From: Dermatophagoides farinae
Lineage: Eukaryota > Arthropoda > Arachnida > Sarcoptiformes > Pyroglyphidae
DNA length: 64,000 nucleotides
Assembly (NCBI RefSeq): GCF_024713945.1
Contig: NC_134679.1
Location: 563,001 to 627,000 of the forward strand
Direction of reading: 5' to 3'
The position numbers were made by a program, and so were the translations under genes. How positions within the stretch are numbered: position 1 is the first letter of the stretch; each line of letters begins with the position of its first letter. The notes under the pieces were generated by a model that had not been told where the DNA came from, did not search any database, and worked only from the letters and a program-made list of their open reading frames with translations. Positions 40,153 through 53,484 of the stretch are shown here, piece after piece.

Positions 40153-43100
40153 TCATTGGATGTTCAATGTTATTGCAGATACAATGGCCAATACGATGAT
40201 GACAATATTCATCTGATGATAATCAATAATGGCCACATTTCTTTGTTGTTGATTCTGATGATGATGTAATTGAGCTTGATAATCGGATAATTGTTTAGTT
40301 TGACCACCATTAGTGTTATATTGTCTTGACCAACGATTATCGTTATCCACAACAGTACGTGATGGCAATCCATTAAGATAAGCTAATTAAAATTGGTAGA
40401 AAAAAAAGAAGACAAAAATCAAAAATTAATAACAATATATATACCTTGTATTGATTTGATCGATTGGCTTTAACCATTATCGATTATTCACATGATCGAT
40501 AATAATGAAAAAGTTTTTTTTTAGTCCCAATTTAATTCAATTCAGAACATCATAAATTGATCGGAATATTCTGTCTGTGTGTGTGTGTGTGTGGTGTGTG
40601 TGTATTCTGATAAAGAAATCAAGAAAATAAAATTCTCTTCCATAGTATGATTATGGAAAAAAAAAACTTTAAAGTATAGAAAATCTCTCTCTTTGGCATA
40701 CAAGTATTACTCAATGATGATGATGAAAGAATTCATAACATTCCATAACAATGAGTGATGATAGATGAAGAAAAAAAAAGTTGACTGATCTTGCCTGATC
40801 ATATCAAGTATTAGTATTCTGAAAACATCATTCTTCATTATTCTAGCATTTTTTTTTTTGTTTTGTTCTTTTCATTTCAATGCATTATATATCCCCTAAG
40901 CATCAAAAGAATGAAGCATGTGATTTGATTTATTCTGGCAAGAAAAAAGGAACCGAAATAGCGGGAAATAGAGAGAGAGAATTTTGAGCTAAAATCTTAA
41001 GCTTTTCAGTGTGTGCATCAATGAATGATGAATTGAGTTTTTTTTTGGAGTTTCGAACCAAATAAACCACACAAACACAAAAAAACGGACAGATTCTTTG
41101 GTTCTTTAGTCTAGATGTATGGATAGTATAGTGTGGAAATTAATTTTTTGTTTCGTTTTTTTCTGTGGTTTTCAATCACTTCATTCAATAAACTTACTTG
41201 ATGGATAGATCAATTTGATACGTTTTTTACGTATATAGTTTGTGGTTGGAATCTCTAATCGACATTCATAGATTGTACCAACTTTGATTGAATCAATACC
41301 AAGTCGATATTCAAACCATGATGTATATAGCTGTGGTTGTTGATGATTACTTTCATTTAAAATTGTAATTACATCGATTGCTGGAAATAATTGTTTTAAT
41401 TGTGATTGTGGTGAATATGGTCGTGGTGGTCGTTGATAATTCATATTCATTATTGCCATTGAATCACTAGCGATCAATTCGGAAAAGCTCAACACTGGTT
41501 TCGGATATACATTTTGTGCACTACAACGGACCATTGGTCCATTGTGGACATCGTCATCGTTGTCATTATCAACATCACCACCACCATCATCATCATCATT
41601 ATCATTATCAATATTTTGCACTTTTTTTGTACTAAAATCATTTGTAGGTGGTAAATTCAATTGACCATCATTTGAGAATATGTTGAATTCAAATTTTTCC
41701 GGTGGAACTGAGAAAAAGAAATGAGAAAATTAATTATCGAAAACAACCACAAAATAAAACATACCATAAAATACAAGTTGACCTTGACGTGAATCTTGGC
41801 TCATGATTGATGAAATAACACAGGTATAATTACCGCTTAATTCTAAACCAAATGGTAAAGTGGATGACGATGGTGGTGGCATCAAACGTATTGCACGATA
41901 TTTAGTAAAACGATCATCACCAATCTGAAAATTCATATCGAAATATTTTCGTATCGATTGACCAACATATCGGTTGTTATCGGATTCCGGAATCCATTGA
42001 TAAATTGGTTCTGGAAAATCATTATAAAACCAACGGACAACTAATTTAATATCTTCCTCAGTATCATATTGATAATCACAGTCCATGATGATTGAATTAG
42101 AATAATTACTACTATCCACTGATTGTGTGATCCAATGTCGAACAATTCGAACGGATAAACAATCTAATGATAAAAGAAAAAGAAAATATAGTTAGAAACG
42201 ACTAATTTCTAAAATCACATGGGACAAAAAAAGTAGTAGCCATTAACATAAATAACCATAAACAAATGAAACAATCAAATAATCACTGATTTTGATATCA
42301 TCATCATCATCATCGTCATATAGTCATAATATAATCATTTTCAATTCGTTTATTGCAATTTTAATTATATACCCATTGTTGATTATTTGCTGCTAGTCAC
42401 TTGGTAATTAATGGGTTTTCATTTCATTATTTATTGTGATTATTATCGCACATCAAAAACATTACCATTCAATGATTCTGTTAACCCAAATTTTTTTTTC
42501 TGTTCACGATAAGTGCAATTTGTGATTATTATGGCCCATTTGGTGCAGAAGAAATGAGAAAAAAATTCAAATGAAAAACATTAAAATACAAAATGTTTTG
42601 ACAATTTGGTATGATGACTTTCCACATCATCATCATCATCAGATTTATAGTTAGTGTAAACAAATATTAATGGTCATTAATGACCATTTGTAAAATTGAT
42701 AATTATCTTAACAGCAGAACAACAACAACAAAATCTAAATGATGATAAAGAAATTAGATGGCGACAGATTTTCATTTTGTTGTTGTTGTTGAAAAAAAAA
42801 ACAAATCAATTTTTTTTTGTTCTCTGTTTTTCAACATTGACAAAATGAATTGAAAATATCGATTCCATTCAATGGCCAACTAATTGCCATAATTTGTTGT
42901 TTTTTTTTCGATTCTGTTTTTACGATTTTAATTGCAACCATTTTCATTTATTCGCAGAATAGTTAACAGAATCTTTCATTTGGTTGTCTATTTTTTCCAC
43001 TGTTTTTTGTCGTTGTTTATTTAATGATGCTTGTTAGAAATTTTTTTTTTTATTCTCACTCAAAAATAATCAAGATTGATGATCGATATTGTTAATGATC

Positions 43101-46100
43101 GATTAAACAGAATTATTCAATGTTGTAAAAGTCAATACATTGTCACAGTCAAAGTGATTATCCTCATCACAGAAAAAAAAAGTTTTTTCATCTTTTGGTG
43201 AAAATGAAAACGAAAAAAAAAATTCTCTATACACACAGATTAGTATAGTATGGCTTTAGAGCAAGCGATTTAAAACTTATTGACACAAACATGGAATGAT
43301 AATGACAACGATGATGATGATGATGACGAAAATCTTTTTAATCATTCAGATCAATCAATTATCAGTCATTAGTGTTGGTCCAGTGTTAATGATTCTTTGG
43401 TTTTACAAAACAGAATTGAATAGATATATATCCAAACGCAAAATTCCTTAATGACCTAATTCCAAAACTTTACAAGTTTGAAACATAAACACACATACAC
43501 CCACACAGAGAGAGAGACAAAGTTCAATCAGTTTTTTTGTGTAATTTTAGTATTAATAAATAAAAAAAATGAATCACATACACACACACACACCATCCAT
43601 TAAAATCAATTGAATCTAGAAAAAAAATCAAATTGATTTTTAATGTGAAACTCTTAATGGATCACACACACACAGAGAGAAAAAAAGACAAAAAAATTGT
43701 CATTCAATGGAAACAAAAAAAAATGATCATCGAGTGATCATCATCATTATCTCCGTCATCATTATGACTTTTATGATGAAAATTCACTATACTCAAACAC
43801 TAGAGAGATTGATATGATTGAACAAAAAAAAAATGGACGACATCATTTTTTTTTTCTTCCAACGACTACTAATCATCAATGACTATAGTAGTAGATGTTT
43901 TATTATTGTAGAGAGAGAGAGCAGAAAAGAAAGAAAAATGAATGAAGAATTGATCGTAGAAAAATCAATTAGAAATCAGGATGCAGTAATTTTTCTTTTC
44001 ATTCACGAGGATATATTGCTTCATAGCCAGAATTCAAGAATTTCATTTCATTCGGGAGCCATAATAATTTTTGCTTTCTTTGATTATTTCAATTCTTCAC
44101 AAGTCATTTTTTTTAGTCAGGAAAAACATATTTTTTTTCTATTTGCAAAAATCTGTTTTATGATGATGATGATACTTAACGACGACACTTTTTCATATCA
44201 AATGGGAGAAATTAATCTTCTTAAATGTGAATAATACACATTCGCGTAGATAGTGATGAAAAAAAACTGCCATTAATTCAACAAAGAATATTCTATGGAT
44301 AGAAAATGGATTTTTTTATTCTTTTTTCTCCTCATGAATTGTGAAAAAGGTCAGAAATTTGGTCGTTAAGTGTAAATGAATGAGTGATTATTATTCTTTG
44401 GCAAGAATTTTTTTCGTTTTTTGTTGTTGTTGTTGTTGTTGTTGTTGTTCATCAAGAATTCTTATTCCAGCAAACAATGACAATCATCTAATTACAACGA
44501 TAGATGGATGACACACATATAAAAAAGCGTTCATGACAAACAACAAATAACAATTCAATGTCAACTTTGAACTATTTGTTTCATTTAGTGAAATTGGATA
44601 ATAAGAATTTGTTCTAATTATTATTACATGTATTTGTTTGTTTTTTGTTGTTTCGACAACGATGACAACAACAACAACAACAACAACAACGACGACGACG
44701 ACAACAACAACAACAACAATGACAACGATAACAGAGAAAGAAGTTTTTTTTTTGTTGTCGATATAATAATCGTGACTTCTATGATAAAAAAAACGAATGA
44801 AATACACAAACAACGACCATACTATTGAACAATTATTAATTGTCATCAAACAAGTTTCGATGGCAAACAAACAAGCAAAGAAAATATTTCCAAAGTATCG
44901 AATAAAAGAAAAAAAAATGTGCCCAAGTCAGAGACAATCTCACAGTGTGTGTTTGTGTGTGTGTGGGATATTAATATGGTGAAATTTGGTCATTTTTCTT
45001 TTTTACTTTTTTTCTTTGTCCAATACAATCTGTCAATTTATACGATGACACACATATATAAAGATGTTCAAGTTGCTGGACTGCAGTCCAATACACACAC
45101 ATCGATTCTATTTGATTTTGTTTACACAACAAGAGAGAGAAAGAGAGAAAAGAAACAATAAAATGTAGCTTTTTTTTTGGTCGTCGTTCAATTCATTATC
45201 GATTGTATATGTGTGTATTATGTAGAAAAACTATTTACGTAAATCTGATCATTATCTCAGGAGAATCATCTATACATAAAATAAATGATGGTGATGGTGA
45301 TGGTGGTGATGGAAATGAAAAACGATGAAAATTATTTTGGATATATATAAAGTTCAAGTTTGCAATTGAATTGAATTGAAAACAATGTGTAGAAAAATGC
45401 TGTGTGTGTGTGTGTGTGTGTGTGTGTATAGGCGATTGTAAGTAGTCATGATGAGTGCCAAAAACAAAGTGTTTTTTTTCGGTGTGATTTTCGATCGAAT
45501 CAATATTGTGTGAGTGTGTGTGTGTGTGTCACAATGAATGCCAGTAAGATGTCGTTGAACCAATTGTATAGAATTTTTTTTTCTTAAAATTGAAAAAAAT
45601 CGATTTCAAGCACCAAACACACACAAATGCGAAAAGTCAAGTGTGTGTGTGTGTGAATAGTACAACAATAAATGAATTGAAATTGACGAAAAAAAAACAG
45701 AAAGAATATAAAACATGAGAAAAAAAGACACGATTCCGACATTAAAAACACTGTATTGACTGTAGATTTTCGGATTGAATTCCTTCACTTATTCATTCGA
45801 CCACTTTGCAATAGAGTTTTCGTCCATCAATCCTATTCTCTTTGCAAGTCGCGTGTGTGTATGTGTGTATTTGAATAAATCCAACACAAAGAAAGAGAGA
45901 GAGAGAAAAAAAATCCTGAATAAACACAACACAATATATTCAAACAAAGCCAATTTCTGGTGGATAGATAGTTTGTAGAGTTTGTGTGTGTGTGTGTGTA
46001 TATATAAAAGTTCGATTCTTGATTCGATACGATAATAAAGATAATAATCAAAATGCTTGAACAAAATGATGAAAAAGAAAACATTCAAACCATTTATATA

Positions 46101-49100
46101 CGATTCTGGATTCTATTATTCTAACAAACGACTAGTAGTTCAGCATTGTTATCATCATCATTATCGGATTTGATTTTTTTTTTTTTTTTGCATTCTAGAA
46201 CATTATTTCAAACGACAATAATGACCAAAAAGTTGAAACAATTTTCAAGAGAATTTTTCCTTGTTTTAAAATACAAATTGTCAAAATTAAAAATTCATTT
46301 CATTTGAACAAACGAATAACGAAAATTGCAACAAAAACGTATAGAAAGGTTGGAATTTAAAAAAAGGATACATTTGCGCACAATCCGAATACACTTGAAT
46401 TTAAATTGTTGGACGAAAAAAAAATATGTTGGTCTTTTTTTTATCTTTGCAAATCCAATTTTCTAAATTGAACCATACCAAACCAACCGACAACAGCAAC
46501 GTCATCATTATAGATAGAATGACCAACAACAACAACAACAACAACAGATCAAAGATTTTCAAATTCCAAGACTTTTTTTTATCCATCATTCAAGAATAAT
46601 CTAATAGAATAAATTTCATTTTGTTCATCATCAAATTCTAAATTCGATGAAACATCAAATTGAGAATTTTTTTTCTTTGAAACAGGAAACATTTATCAAA
46701 AAAAGAAAAACGAAGAAAGAGGAAATAAAGAATTCTAAATCAACATTTGCATATTGCAGCTCTGCTGTTGTTGTTGTTTTAAATTTTTTGCTCATCTTGA
46801 ATATTCTGCCGTCTGTGTTCCATCATCAACATCATCTAAAATGCTTTCTGCTGCTGCTGCTTGTTTTGAAACATTTTTCAATCGGATAAACTTTTTCTTG
46901 CTAGTTTGCTCTCAACTTTTTTTTCTACGTTTGTTCGTTTGTTTGGCTGTTTTTTTTTCAATTTTCATGACCCAGAATAGTAGTGAGGGAAAAAAATGAA
47001 GAGAAATCGATCTTTTCATTGAACTAAACAGAAAAAAAACGAGACCGGAATATTGTTTCAACAAATAATCAAGTTTTTGTTTTCATCTGAAAACAAAAAA
47101 AAAGAAAAATTCCTACACACACACACACACATTGATAATGAAATCAATTTTGATGATTAAAATAAAGTTTTCGAGTTTTTTTTTGCCTTGAATTTTTTTT
47201 CTGTTCTTTATCCATTTTGTTTCAATTTTATTTGCCGTCGTCATCAACATCATCAACGCTAGATGATGGTAATGAGAAAAGAAAACATTTTTCTTGGATT
47301 CTTTGTTGACGAATGATGATGATGATAACAATAATCGTATATAATTGAATTTGAAAAGGTAGCAAAGAATAAAATATTTCAGTTCTAGTCAGCAAAAATT
47401 TTTCTTTTGTTGTTACCATTTTTTTGTGTATGTCATTTCGTTTGTTTTTGTTTGCACATTTCTATTTTGTGGTCCAAAATGATCATGATGATGATCATCA
47501 TCATCATTTGGGTTAAATCAATATTTTTCTTTTCAATTACCAGCGAGAAAAAAAAACTGGTTAACAGCAACGTGAACACATTGTGTATGTGTGCATGTGT
47601 ATGAGAATCATAATTCAATTTTCCAAACATCGAAAAAAAATGATGCCATGGTGTTTCACAACAGTTGATATATGAAAGGAAAAAAAAACGAGAAACTTCC
47701 GGGAAAAATGACGAAAAAGTTATATGGAACCTAAATAGATTAGAATGTTGAGAATTTTGGACAACTTTTTTTTCTCATCATTCATTCATTTATCATAACA
47801 TTTAATAGTGAGAAAAAAAAACAAACTAGATCCATCATCATAGATTGTGATAAATTGAATAATTTTTTTTTGCCTGTTTCGTTGAGAGTCTAAAGGCTTA
47901 GCAAAAAAAAAAAAAAAATTTTCATTCAATAACAATTATATCACGTATATGATATGATATGAACTGGACAATAGACACATCTTATATATCGGTGAATCAG
48001 TTTATCAACTCTATATTATGTTATTATGGTGCTTGATGATTTTACTTGTCTGATTGATTCTTGATTCCATATGATTGATCACAATAGACTGGACTAGACT
48101 AGCCAGCAAGTCAAGTATATAGTTTTTTTTTGCTTTTTGTTGACTTGATAGTTTGATCACAATTCAGGTCATATATATATAGATTGATGATAAATATGTC
48201 TACCAACAAACGCACACACACACGCACACATAAAATATAGATCATCATCATGATCATCATAATTCATCCACTTCCACCACCTATACACACACACACACAC
48301 ACATGGCACAAATTCAAATCATAATCTTACAAACAACACATGGTTATATATATGTGAATTATATCATATCAGGTAAATTATGAATGAGACATAACATAGT
48401 AAACACACACACACACGCACACCATAGATAACACAGAGAAGAAACAAAAAAAAATTGTTGTCGTAATAATTATGATATGAAAGACACAGCAATAAAATAA
48501 AATAAAAAACGAAAAACGTTAAATTCAGGTGAATCTGCCATTTTGTTTTCAGTTGCTGCTGCTGTTGATTATTATTATGGCCAAAGCAAATGTGTTTTTA
48601 TTTACTCAGAGTTAGCAAAAAAAAAAAAAAAAAAGAATGCCGCATGTTTCATTATGATGATGGAAAGTTTGCAACTAATTAATCACTAGAAGCCATAGAG
48701 AGAAAGAGACACGCACAACATACAGGTATACAAAAAAAAAAGATCCAGGATCAACGGAACTAAAACACAGAAACATTGTTGTTAATCTCTTTCTCTCTCT
48801 CTGTGGATTCCATGTATCTAATGGCGGGATTTTTACCATTTCGCCCGGTTTATAATAGGTAGCAGTACTAGGAAACCAATCATTGAATGTTTTCATATGA
48901 TATTTGTATCGACCAAATAAAAATTGATTGAATTCCAAATGAATAAAACAACATACGGTGAACAACAATCCAGAAAATGTTGTCGTTGTTGTTCCATTTT
49001 CTTTGGAGAATAAAAACAAACTTTAAAAAGTTTTTTTTCCACCGTACAAACACTGTAAAGAAATTCTTTTTTTTTCTTTCAAGGAAAAAAATTCTCATTC

Positions 49101-49532
49101 TTCTCAATTTATTGACAACAAAAACAAACAAACAAACAAACGTTAGAGCGGCAAAATGAAAATGGAAAATCGAAAAAAAAAATTTGAAATGCAAATCACA
49201 TGTTTTTGGTTGTTGTTGTTCCAAAATGTACTGGATATTTGAATTTCATTTCTTGTCAACGCCCCCCAATTTTTCCACCCACCCACATTCACTTATTACT
49301 TAGTTCTTATCGATTCTGATCATTTCATTTTATTTTATTTTATGTATTCCAAATACAAAACAAAACAAACAAAAAAAAAAAATAGGAATCGGAGATATGA
49401 TAATCAATTAAGGAATTTTTGTTTTTATTACAAGATAGCAAAATAACGCAACAGTCATGTATAAAATAAAAATGTACGTAATACATTTATGTACAACACA
49501 CACACACACACAATTTGTACAAATTGAATAAC

Positions 49533-49563
<31 letters not shown>

Positions 49564-51988
49564 GATCAAAGAAGCCAAGAAAAGTGAATGATGAAAATGG
49601 AAAAAATGCCTTTAAGCTTTCTCATTGGAGAATAAGAGTACAGTAAGTAATGCACACCAGCACACACACACACACACACACACACCAATATTTTTATCAT
49701 CATCATCGTTTATTAAAGTCAAGTGTGTGTGTATTTGATGATCCAAAAAAATATCTCATGGGATATATACAATATTCAATTTTTTTCGATATTTTTTTTT
49801 GAAAATTGTTTCTGGAACTGATAAATGGCAAATGGTTGGATAAAGAGTAAAAAGTTGAAAATGATGGAAAATATTTTTTTCATCTTCTTCATTCAATAAT
49901 GTACGCGTATCTGTCAAATGCACACGTTACACACGATATACGCCCACACGCAAATAAATACATGAATGAGAGAGAGAGAGAAAAAAAAATTGTAACCCAG
50001 AATAAACAACAACAACAACAACAACAAAAAGAAAAAAATTTCGATTTCTATGACGATCGAAAACACACACACACACACACAGACAGATAACATTTGAAAT
50101 CGAATTCAAATTATACTCTTGAAATGGTTATTGGCAATATATGGTGTGTTTAGGTGTATGTTATCAAATGTAATTTATCGAAAAAGCAAAAAAAAAAAAA
50201 AAAAAGAAATAAAACAACAACAAATCAAGCACGTCAAACACGAAAAGAGTTTTTTCATTCAAACCTTGTGCGATTCTGTTTGAAATCTCATTTTAACACA
50301 CACACACACACATATGGTATTCGTGTGTGTATGTGCAACACACTTTGACATTACACAGCAAAACGAACGAGAAAAAAAAATCGAATCAAATTGGAAAAAG
50401 AATCGAAAAAAAATTATGAATGAAATGAAATGATGGCAATAAATTTCTTTTTTGATACTTTTCTGCGGAAAAAAAGCAACTAAAGAATCAAAAAAAAAAT
50501 TACTCAGTCCTTTATCATCATCATCATCATCATCATCATCGTTAGAATTATTATTCATGTATGTAATTCGTGGAATGATTAGAGAGAATGGGGAAAAAAA
50601 ATAATAACAACACTAGAGGCAAACAACATTAATAGAGTAGATATCAAACATACACGACGACAATTTCTCTGATCAAAAAAAAAAATGTGAATGTGAAATG
50701 AAGAGAGAATAAAGAATCATCCAATTCATTAAAAATGGAAACACGATAGAGAGACAATTAGTTTGTATTTTTTTTTCTTTTGAATGATAATGATGTGAAT
50801 GTTGTTCATTTCATTTCATTTCATTTGTTTCAAATTGTTTCCTTTGTTTTTTTTTTCATTATTCTACTTTTTCTCGTTATCGTTGTCGTGGTAATTATTC
50901 ATTCTTATTGGATAGATTCTTATTCTTAGAATTTTTTACAACACACACATAAAGTTGGCAAGAAGAATCCAACACAAAAAAAACAATCAGAAAAAAAAGA
51001 ATTCTCTTCTCTGCCCCCCGCCCACCAACCCATGGATGATGAACTTGAATTGATGGAATCTAGATTCTAGATGGATATCATCGACGTCATCATCGTCATC
51101 GTCATTGTCATTATTTATTCATTCAAATTAAACATTCATCTATTCATTTAAATTCAAAAACCCAAATCAACCAAAAGAAAAGAAAAAGACGTAAGAAAGA
51201 AAGAAATGAAATGGAATAAAAATAGAAAACTTTACTTTCACCAACAAAAAAAAACATCTTGATGAATAAAATATAATCAACAAAAAAAAATGAACCAAAA
51301 TAAAAAAGTTCAAAATTCAATTAATATGCACACACCACATGAATTCTTCTAAAAAAAAACAATTCTGTTATTCATAAAGAATATCGTACATGTACAGACA
51401 AAAAACCGGGCGTTAAAAAAAATACAAAGAGAAAAGTCATTATGATGATTAATATTAATATAATAATCGAAAAAATGGAATATTGATCAGGTTGACAATA
51501 ACAACAACAATAACAAAAAACAAAACGCGAAAACACGAAAAACACAAAAAGACAGCTAGCTGATTCATTAATACGTTGGTGGTTGCATGTTTGTGTTACA
51601 AACAGGTTTACAAATTGAAATAAAAAACAATGTTTTACCTGCAAAAAAAAAACAGAAAAATGAAAAGTCCATCATTCAATCATTCTTTTTCATTTCATTT
51701 CAATAGTCACGACATTTTCTTACACTTTTTCTTTTATACATATTTCAAACACCAACTGAGTCATGAGAGACACACATTTTTGTTGTTGTAGTTGATGAAA
51801 AATTTTCATCGATTAGTTCTTTCCAATAAATGTATTGCCTATTTTCATATAAATATGTCAACGACAGCTGACAAACAAACAAACAAGCAAACAAACGAAA
51901 ACAATCAACATCTAAAATATTGGAATTCAACAACAACAACAACAATACTTGAATATATTGGCAGTGAAAAAAATTGATCGATTTTTTC

Positions 51989-52019
<31 letters not shown>

Positions 52020-52142
52020 ATCAAAGAGAAAGAAAAAATTTTTACCTGAAATTAATTGTGCCAATATTAGCCATAAAAGTATCAATTTTCCAATTGAATT
52101 TATCATCATTTTCATCGTTGACAATGGCAATGATGTTGACAT
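40153..52142 (-). CDS. Two-Ig-domain surface protein, Beat-like, probably GPI-anchored; four exons
   Basis: Exons on minus: 52142-52046, 42163-41765, 41707-41198 and 40382-40153, giving 411 residues. An internal ATG at 52115 gives 402 and a more typical signal peptide (MKMMINSIGKLILLWLILAQ). The signal exon joins exon 2 in phase, G|AT making Asp before CLSV. Ig domain 1 has Cys in MDCDYQ, Trp in VVRWFYND, the strand PIYQWIP and Cys in GNYTCV. It resembles the V-type domain of arthropod Beaten-path-like proteins, and FYVPPEKF then closes the domain. Domain 2 has Cys in MVRCSAQ and Cys in IYECRLE, separated by a long variable loop and preceded by an Asp/Gly-rich insert. The last 20 residues are hydrophobic and end the protein, as in a GPI-anchor signal, although a short transmembrane tail is possible. 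Cell recognition is the inferred role. An in-frame ATG as far upstream as 52241 exists but would disrupt the leader. Confidence 0.82.
44669..44720. repeat. (CAA)n/(CGA)n/(CAA)n compound repeat
   Basis: Trinucleotide array in which a block of CGA units is embedded between CAA blocks, in the Ig-gene intron. Long Val or Asn/Asp frames here are artefacts of the array. Confidence 0.9.
45398..45428. repeat. (TG)n microsatellite
   Basis: TG array of about 14 units inside the Ig-gene intron. Confidence 0.9.
48788..49019 (-). other. Orphan coding-like segment, possible exon or gene remnant
   Basis: An open minus-strand frame of about 70 codons has a mixed, non-repetitive composition unlike nearby spurious frames. 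A hydrophobic stretch (SGLLFTVCCFIHLEF) is followed by a polar segment ending near KPGEMVKIPPLDTW. A donor-like G|GTAAAA lies after KPGEM, and an acceptor-like pyrimidine tract ends in AAAG near 49010. I do not recognise a family. It could be an exon of a gene nested in the Ig-gene intron, an alternative exon or a decayed fragment, and I found no partner exons. Confidence 0.3.
49533..49563. repeat. (ATC)n microsatellite
   Basis: CAT/ATC array of about ten units. The same trinucleotide encodes Asp or His runs where it falls in real exons of this window. Confidence 0.95.
51990..52018. repeat. (TG)n microsatellite beside a signal-peptide exon
   Basis: TG array of about 14 units starting about 30 bp inside the Ig-gene intron from the signal-exon donor. 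Confidence 0.9.
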
Positions 52143-52241
52143 GATGCTACACGGTTGATGATGTATTGGATGTAGTCGCCACCACCACCAATGACAATCA
52201 AATGATTTCTTGATCATCATCATCATCAATTTTAAATTCAT

Positions 52242-52992
52242 AATAATTTGTTTAATTGATTGAAAGTTTATTCATTGACACAAACAAAACATATGGACAC
52301 AATAAAATTATTATGACAATGTTAAACCACTATATATATAAGAAAATTATTACACACCAATGATGTTCAGCAATGTTGTTGTTGAAATGAAAAAAAAGTT
52401 GAAATGGAATGAATTACGTTTTTGTTGTTTTTTTTTTGAAAATATCAAGTGCACACACATAGACATAATTTACACTTTTAGTTTTTGGCAATATCTGTTT
52501 GTGTGTGTGTGTGTAGATTTTTTTTCTTCTATTCTGGATTGTCGCTGTTGATTGACTGAAAACAGAATCAAAAATGAGAATTTGGTAAGGGAAAAAATAT
52601 TTCAGTGCAAGGATCCACAGAACACAGCACATAGAGTCAGTCACTACTACTACCACTTGGAATCTAATGGTGGTGGTGGTATATACATGAATTGGGAACC
52701 AGAATTTTTTTTTTTGTGATTTATTTCCAAATTCTAGTATGTGCGTGTGTGTGTATGCGATCCACAAATCATGCTCTGTCCATGAATGAAAGCAAAAAAA
52801 GAAATAAACAGGCCACATATGATGAACACTGAATAAATATTTTCTTTTGCTTTTGGCTTTTTCTTCTTCAAAAACGTGAAACAAATTCCCGCTTGGCTTG
52901 ATTTTTCACCAATGATTCATCTGTGTTTCAGTAGAAGAAAAAAAAACTTCATGTTGAATTTATCAGCCAGAGCAAAACAACAACAACAACAA
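52242..52992. other. Upstream flank of the Ig-domain gene
   Basis: About 750 bp between the first Ig-gene exon and the transposon. It should include that gene's promoter. No other coding sequence is visible. Confidence 0.45.
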
Positions 52993-53001
52993 AAATTATT
53001 C
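52993..53001. repeat. Left 9-bp target site duplication
   Basis: AAATTATTC directly precedes the transposon. The identical 9-mer follows its right end at 53945-53953. Confidence 0.88.
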
Positions 53002-53225
53002 GGTTCTGTCACAAATTGTCGAAAATAAAAATGTCGAATACAAAATGGTCGAAAATATTTGATCGAAAATAATAAAGTCGAAATGACAAAAATGTCGAAC
53101 AGACAAAAATGTCGAAAATAAAAATGTCGAAAATTGAAATGTCGAAATGGCTTGAGCCCTTATCCCTTAAAATTATCACTAACGAAAAAGACTCAAATAT
53201 TATTTTTTCATTTTAATTCTGGATA
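53002..53225 (+). repeat. Left terminal inverted repeat
   Basis: Outer 150 bp holds eight GTCGAA motifs at irregular 12-30 bp spacing, several in the form GTCGAAAATAAAAATGTCGAA, which is close to its own reverse complement. The inner part continues through GGCTTGAGCCC and ATTATCACTAACG, which also recur inverted on the right. Confidence 0.9.
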
Positions 53226-53242
53226 CACAGTGGCGACTTTTC

Positions 53243-53318
53243 CTTATTTAATGCAGAGAACGTCAGTGTTAACTTTACTTTATTCAATGCAGATAACGTC
53301 AGTGTTGACTTTACTTAT
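53243..53318. repeat. Two direct repeats of about 36 bp inside the transposon
   Basis: Two adjacent copies share AATGCAGA-AACGTCAGTGTT-ACTTTACTT, with a few substitutions between them. They lie in the element interior, just inside the left arm. Confidence 0.8.
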
Positions 53319-53433
53319 TGTCAAAGACAAGGAAATTTTCTGAGACAAAAGTGTAAAACATCGATGAACCGATTTATAGTATTTTAGACTTTGATCTCTA
53401 TTCTAGATTGTTTGTCAATACAATAGTTTTATC

Positions 53434-53458
53434 CAAACCTCACCTTCGGTGAGGTTTG
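53434..53458. repeat. Perfect 11-bp hairpin inside the transposon
   Basis: CAAACCTCACC and its exact reverse complement are separated by TTC. As RNA, the tip would be a C(UUC)G-type loop. Confidence 0.9.
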
Positions 53459-53484
53459 TATTAATCTAATGAACCGAGACCACC

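Larger units (their letters stand above)
42164..52045 (-). other. First intron of the Ig-domain gene, 9.9 kb
   Basis: The interval is bounded by donor G|GTAAAA (52046/52045) and acceptor CATTAG (ending 42164). It is by far the largest intron inferred here and is rich in microsatellites. It may contain regulatory elements or nested exons; one orphan coding-like segment lies at about 48788-49019 on minus. A misjoined gene model is possible, because the link between the signal exon and the Ig exons rests only on phase and plausibility. Confidence 0.6.

Noticed and set aside
43818-44234. 138-codon plus-strand frame in the Ig-gene intron
   Set aside because: Phe/Ile/Lys-rich, dominated by T runs and GAT repeats. 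No domain and no supporting context.
44484-44870. 128-codon minus-strand frame with a long Val run
   Set aside because: The Val run is the translation of a (GTT)n/(GTC)n microsatellite.
52143-52241. Longer N-terminus for the Ig-domain protein from the ATG at 52241
   Set aside because: Adds Met, Trp and His runs ahead of the leader. Starts at 52142 or 52115 give a normal signal peptide.
53134-53343. 69-codon frame inside the transposon as a possible transposase
   Set aside because: Too short, overlaps the inverted and direct repeats, and shows no catalytic motif.
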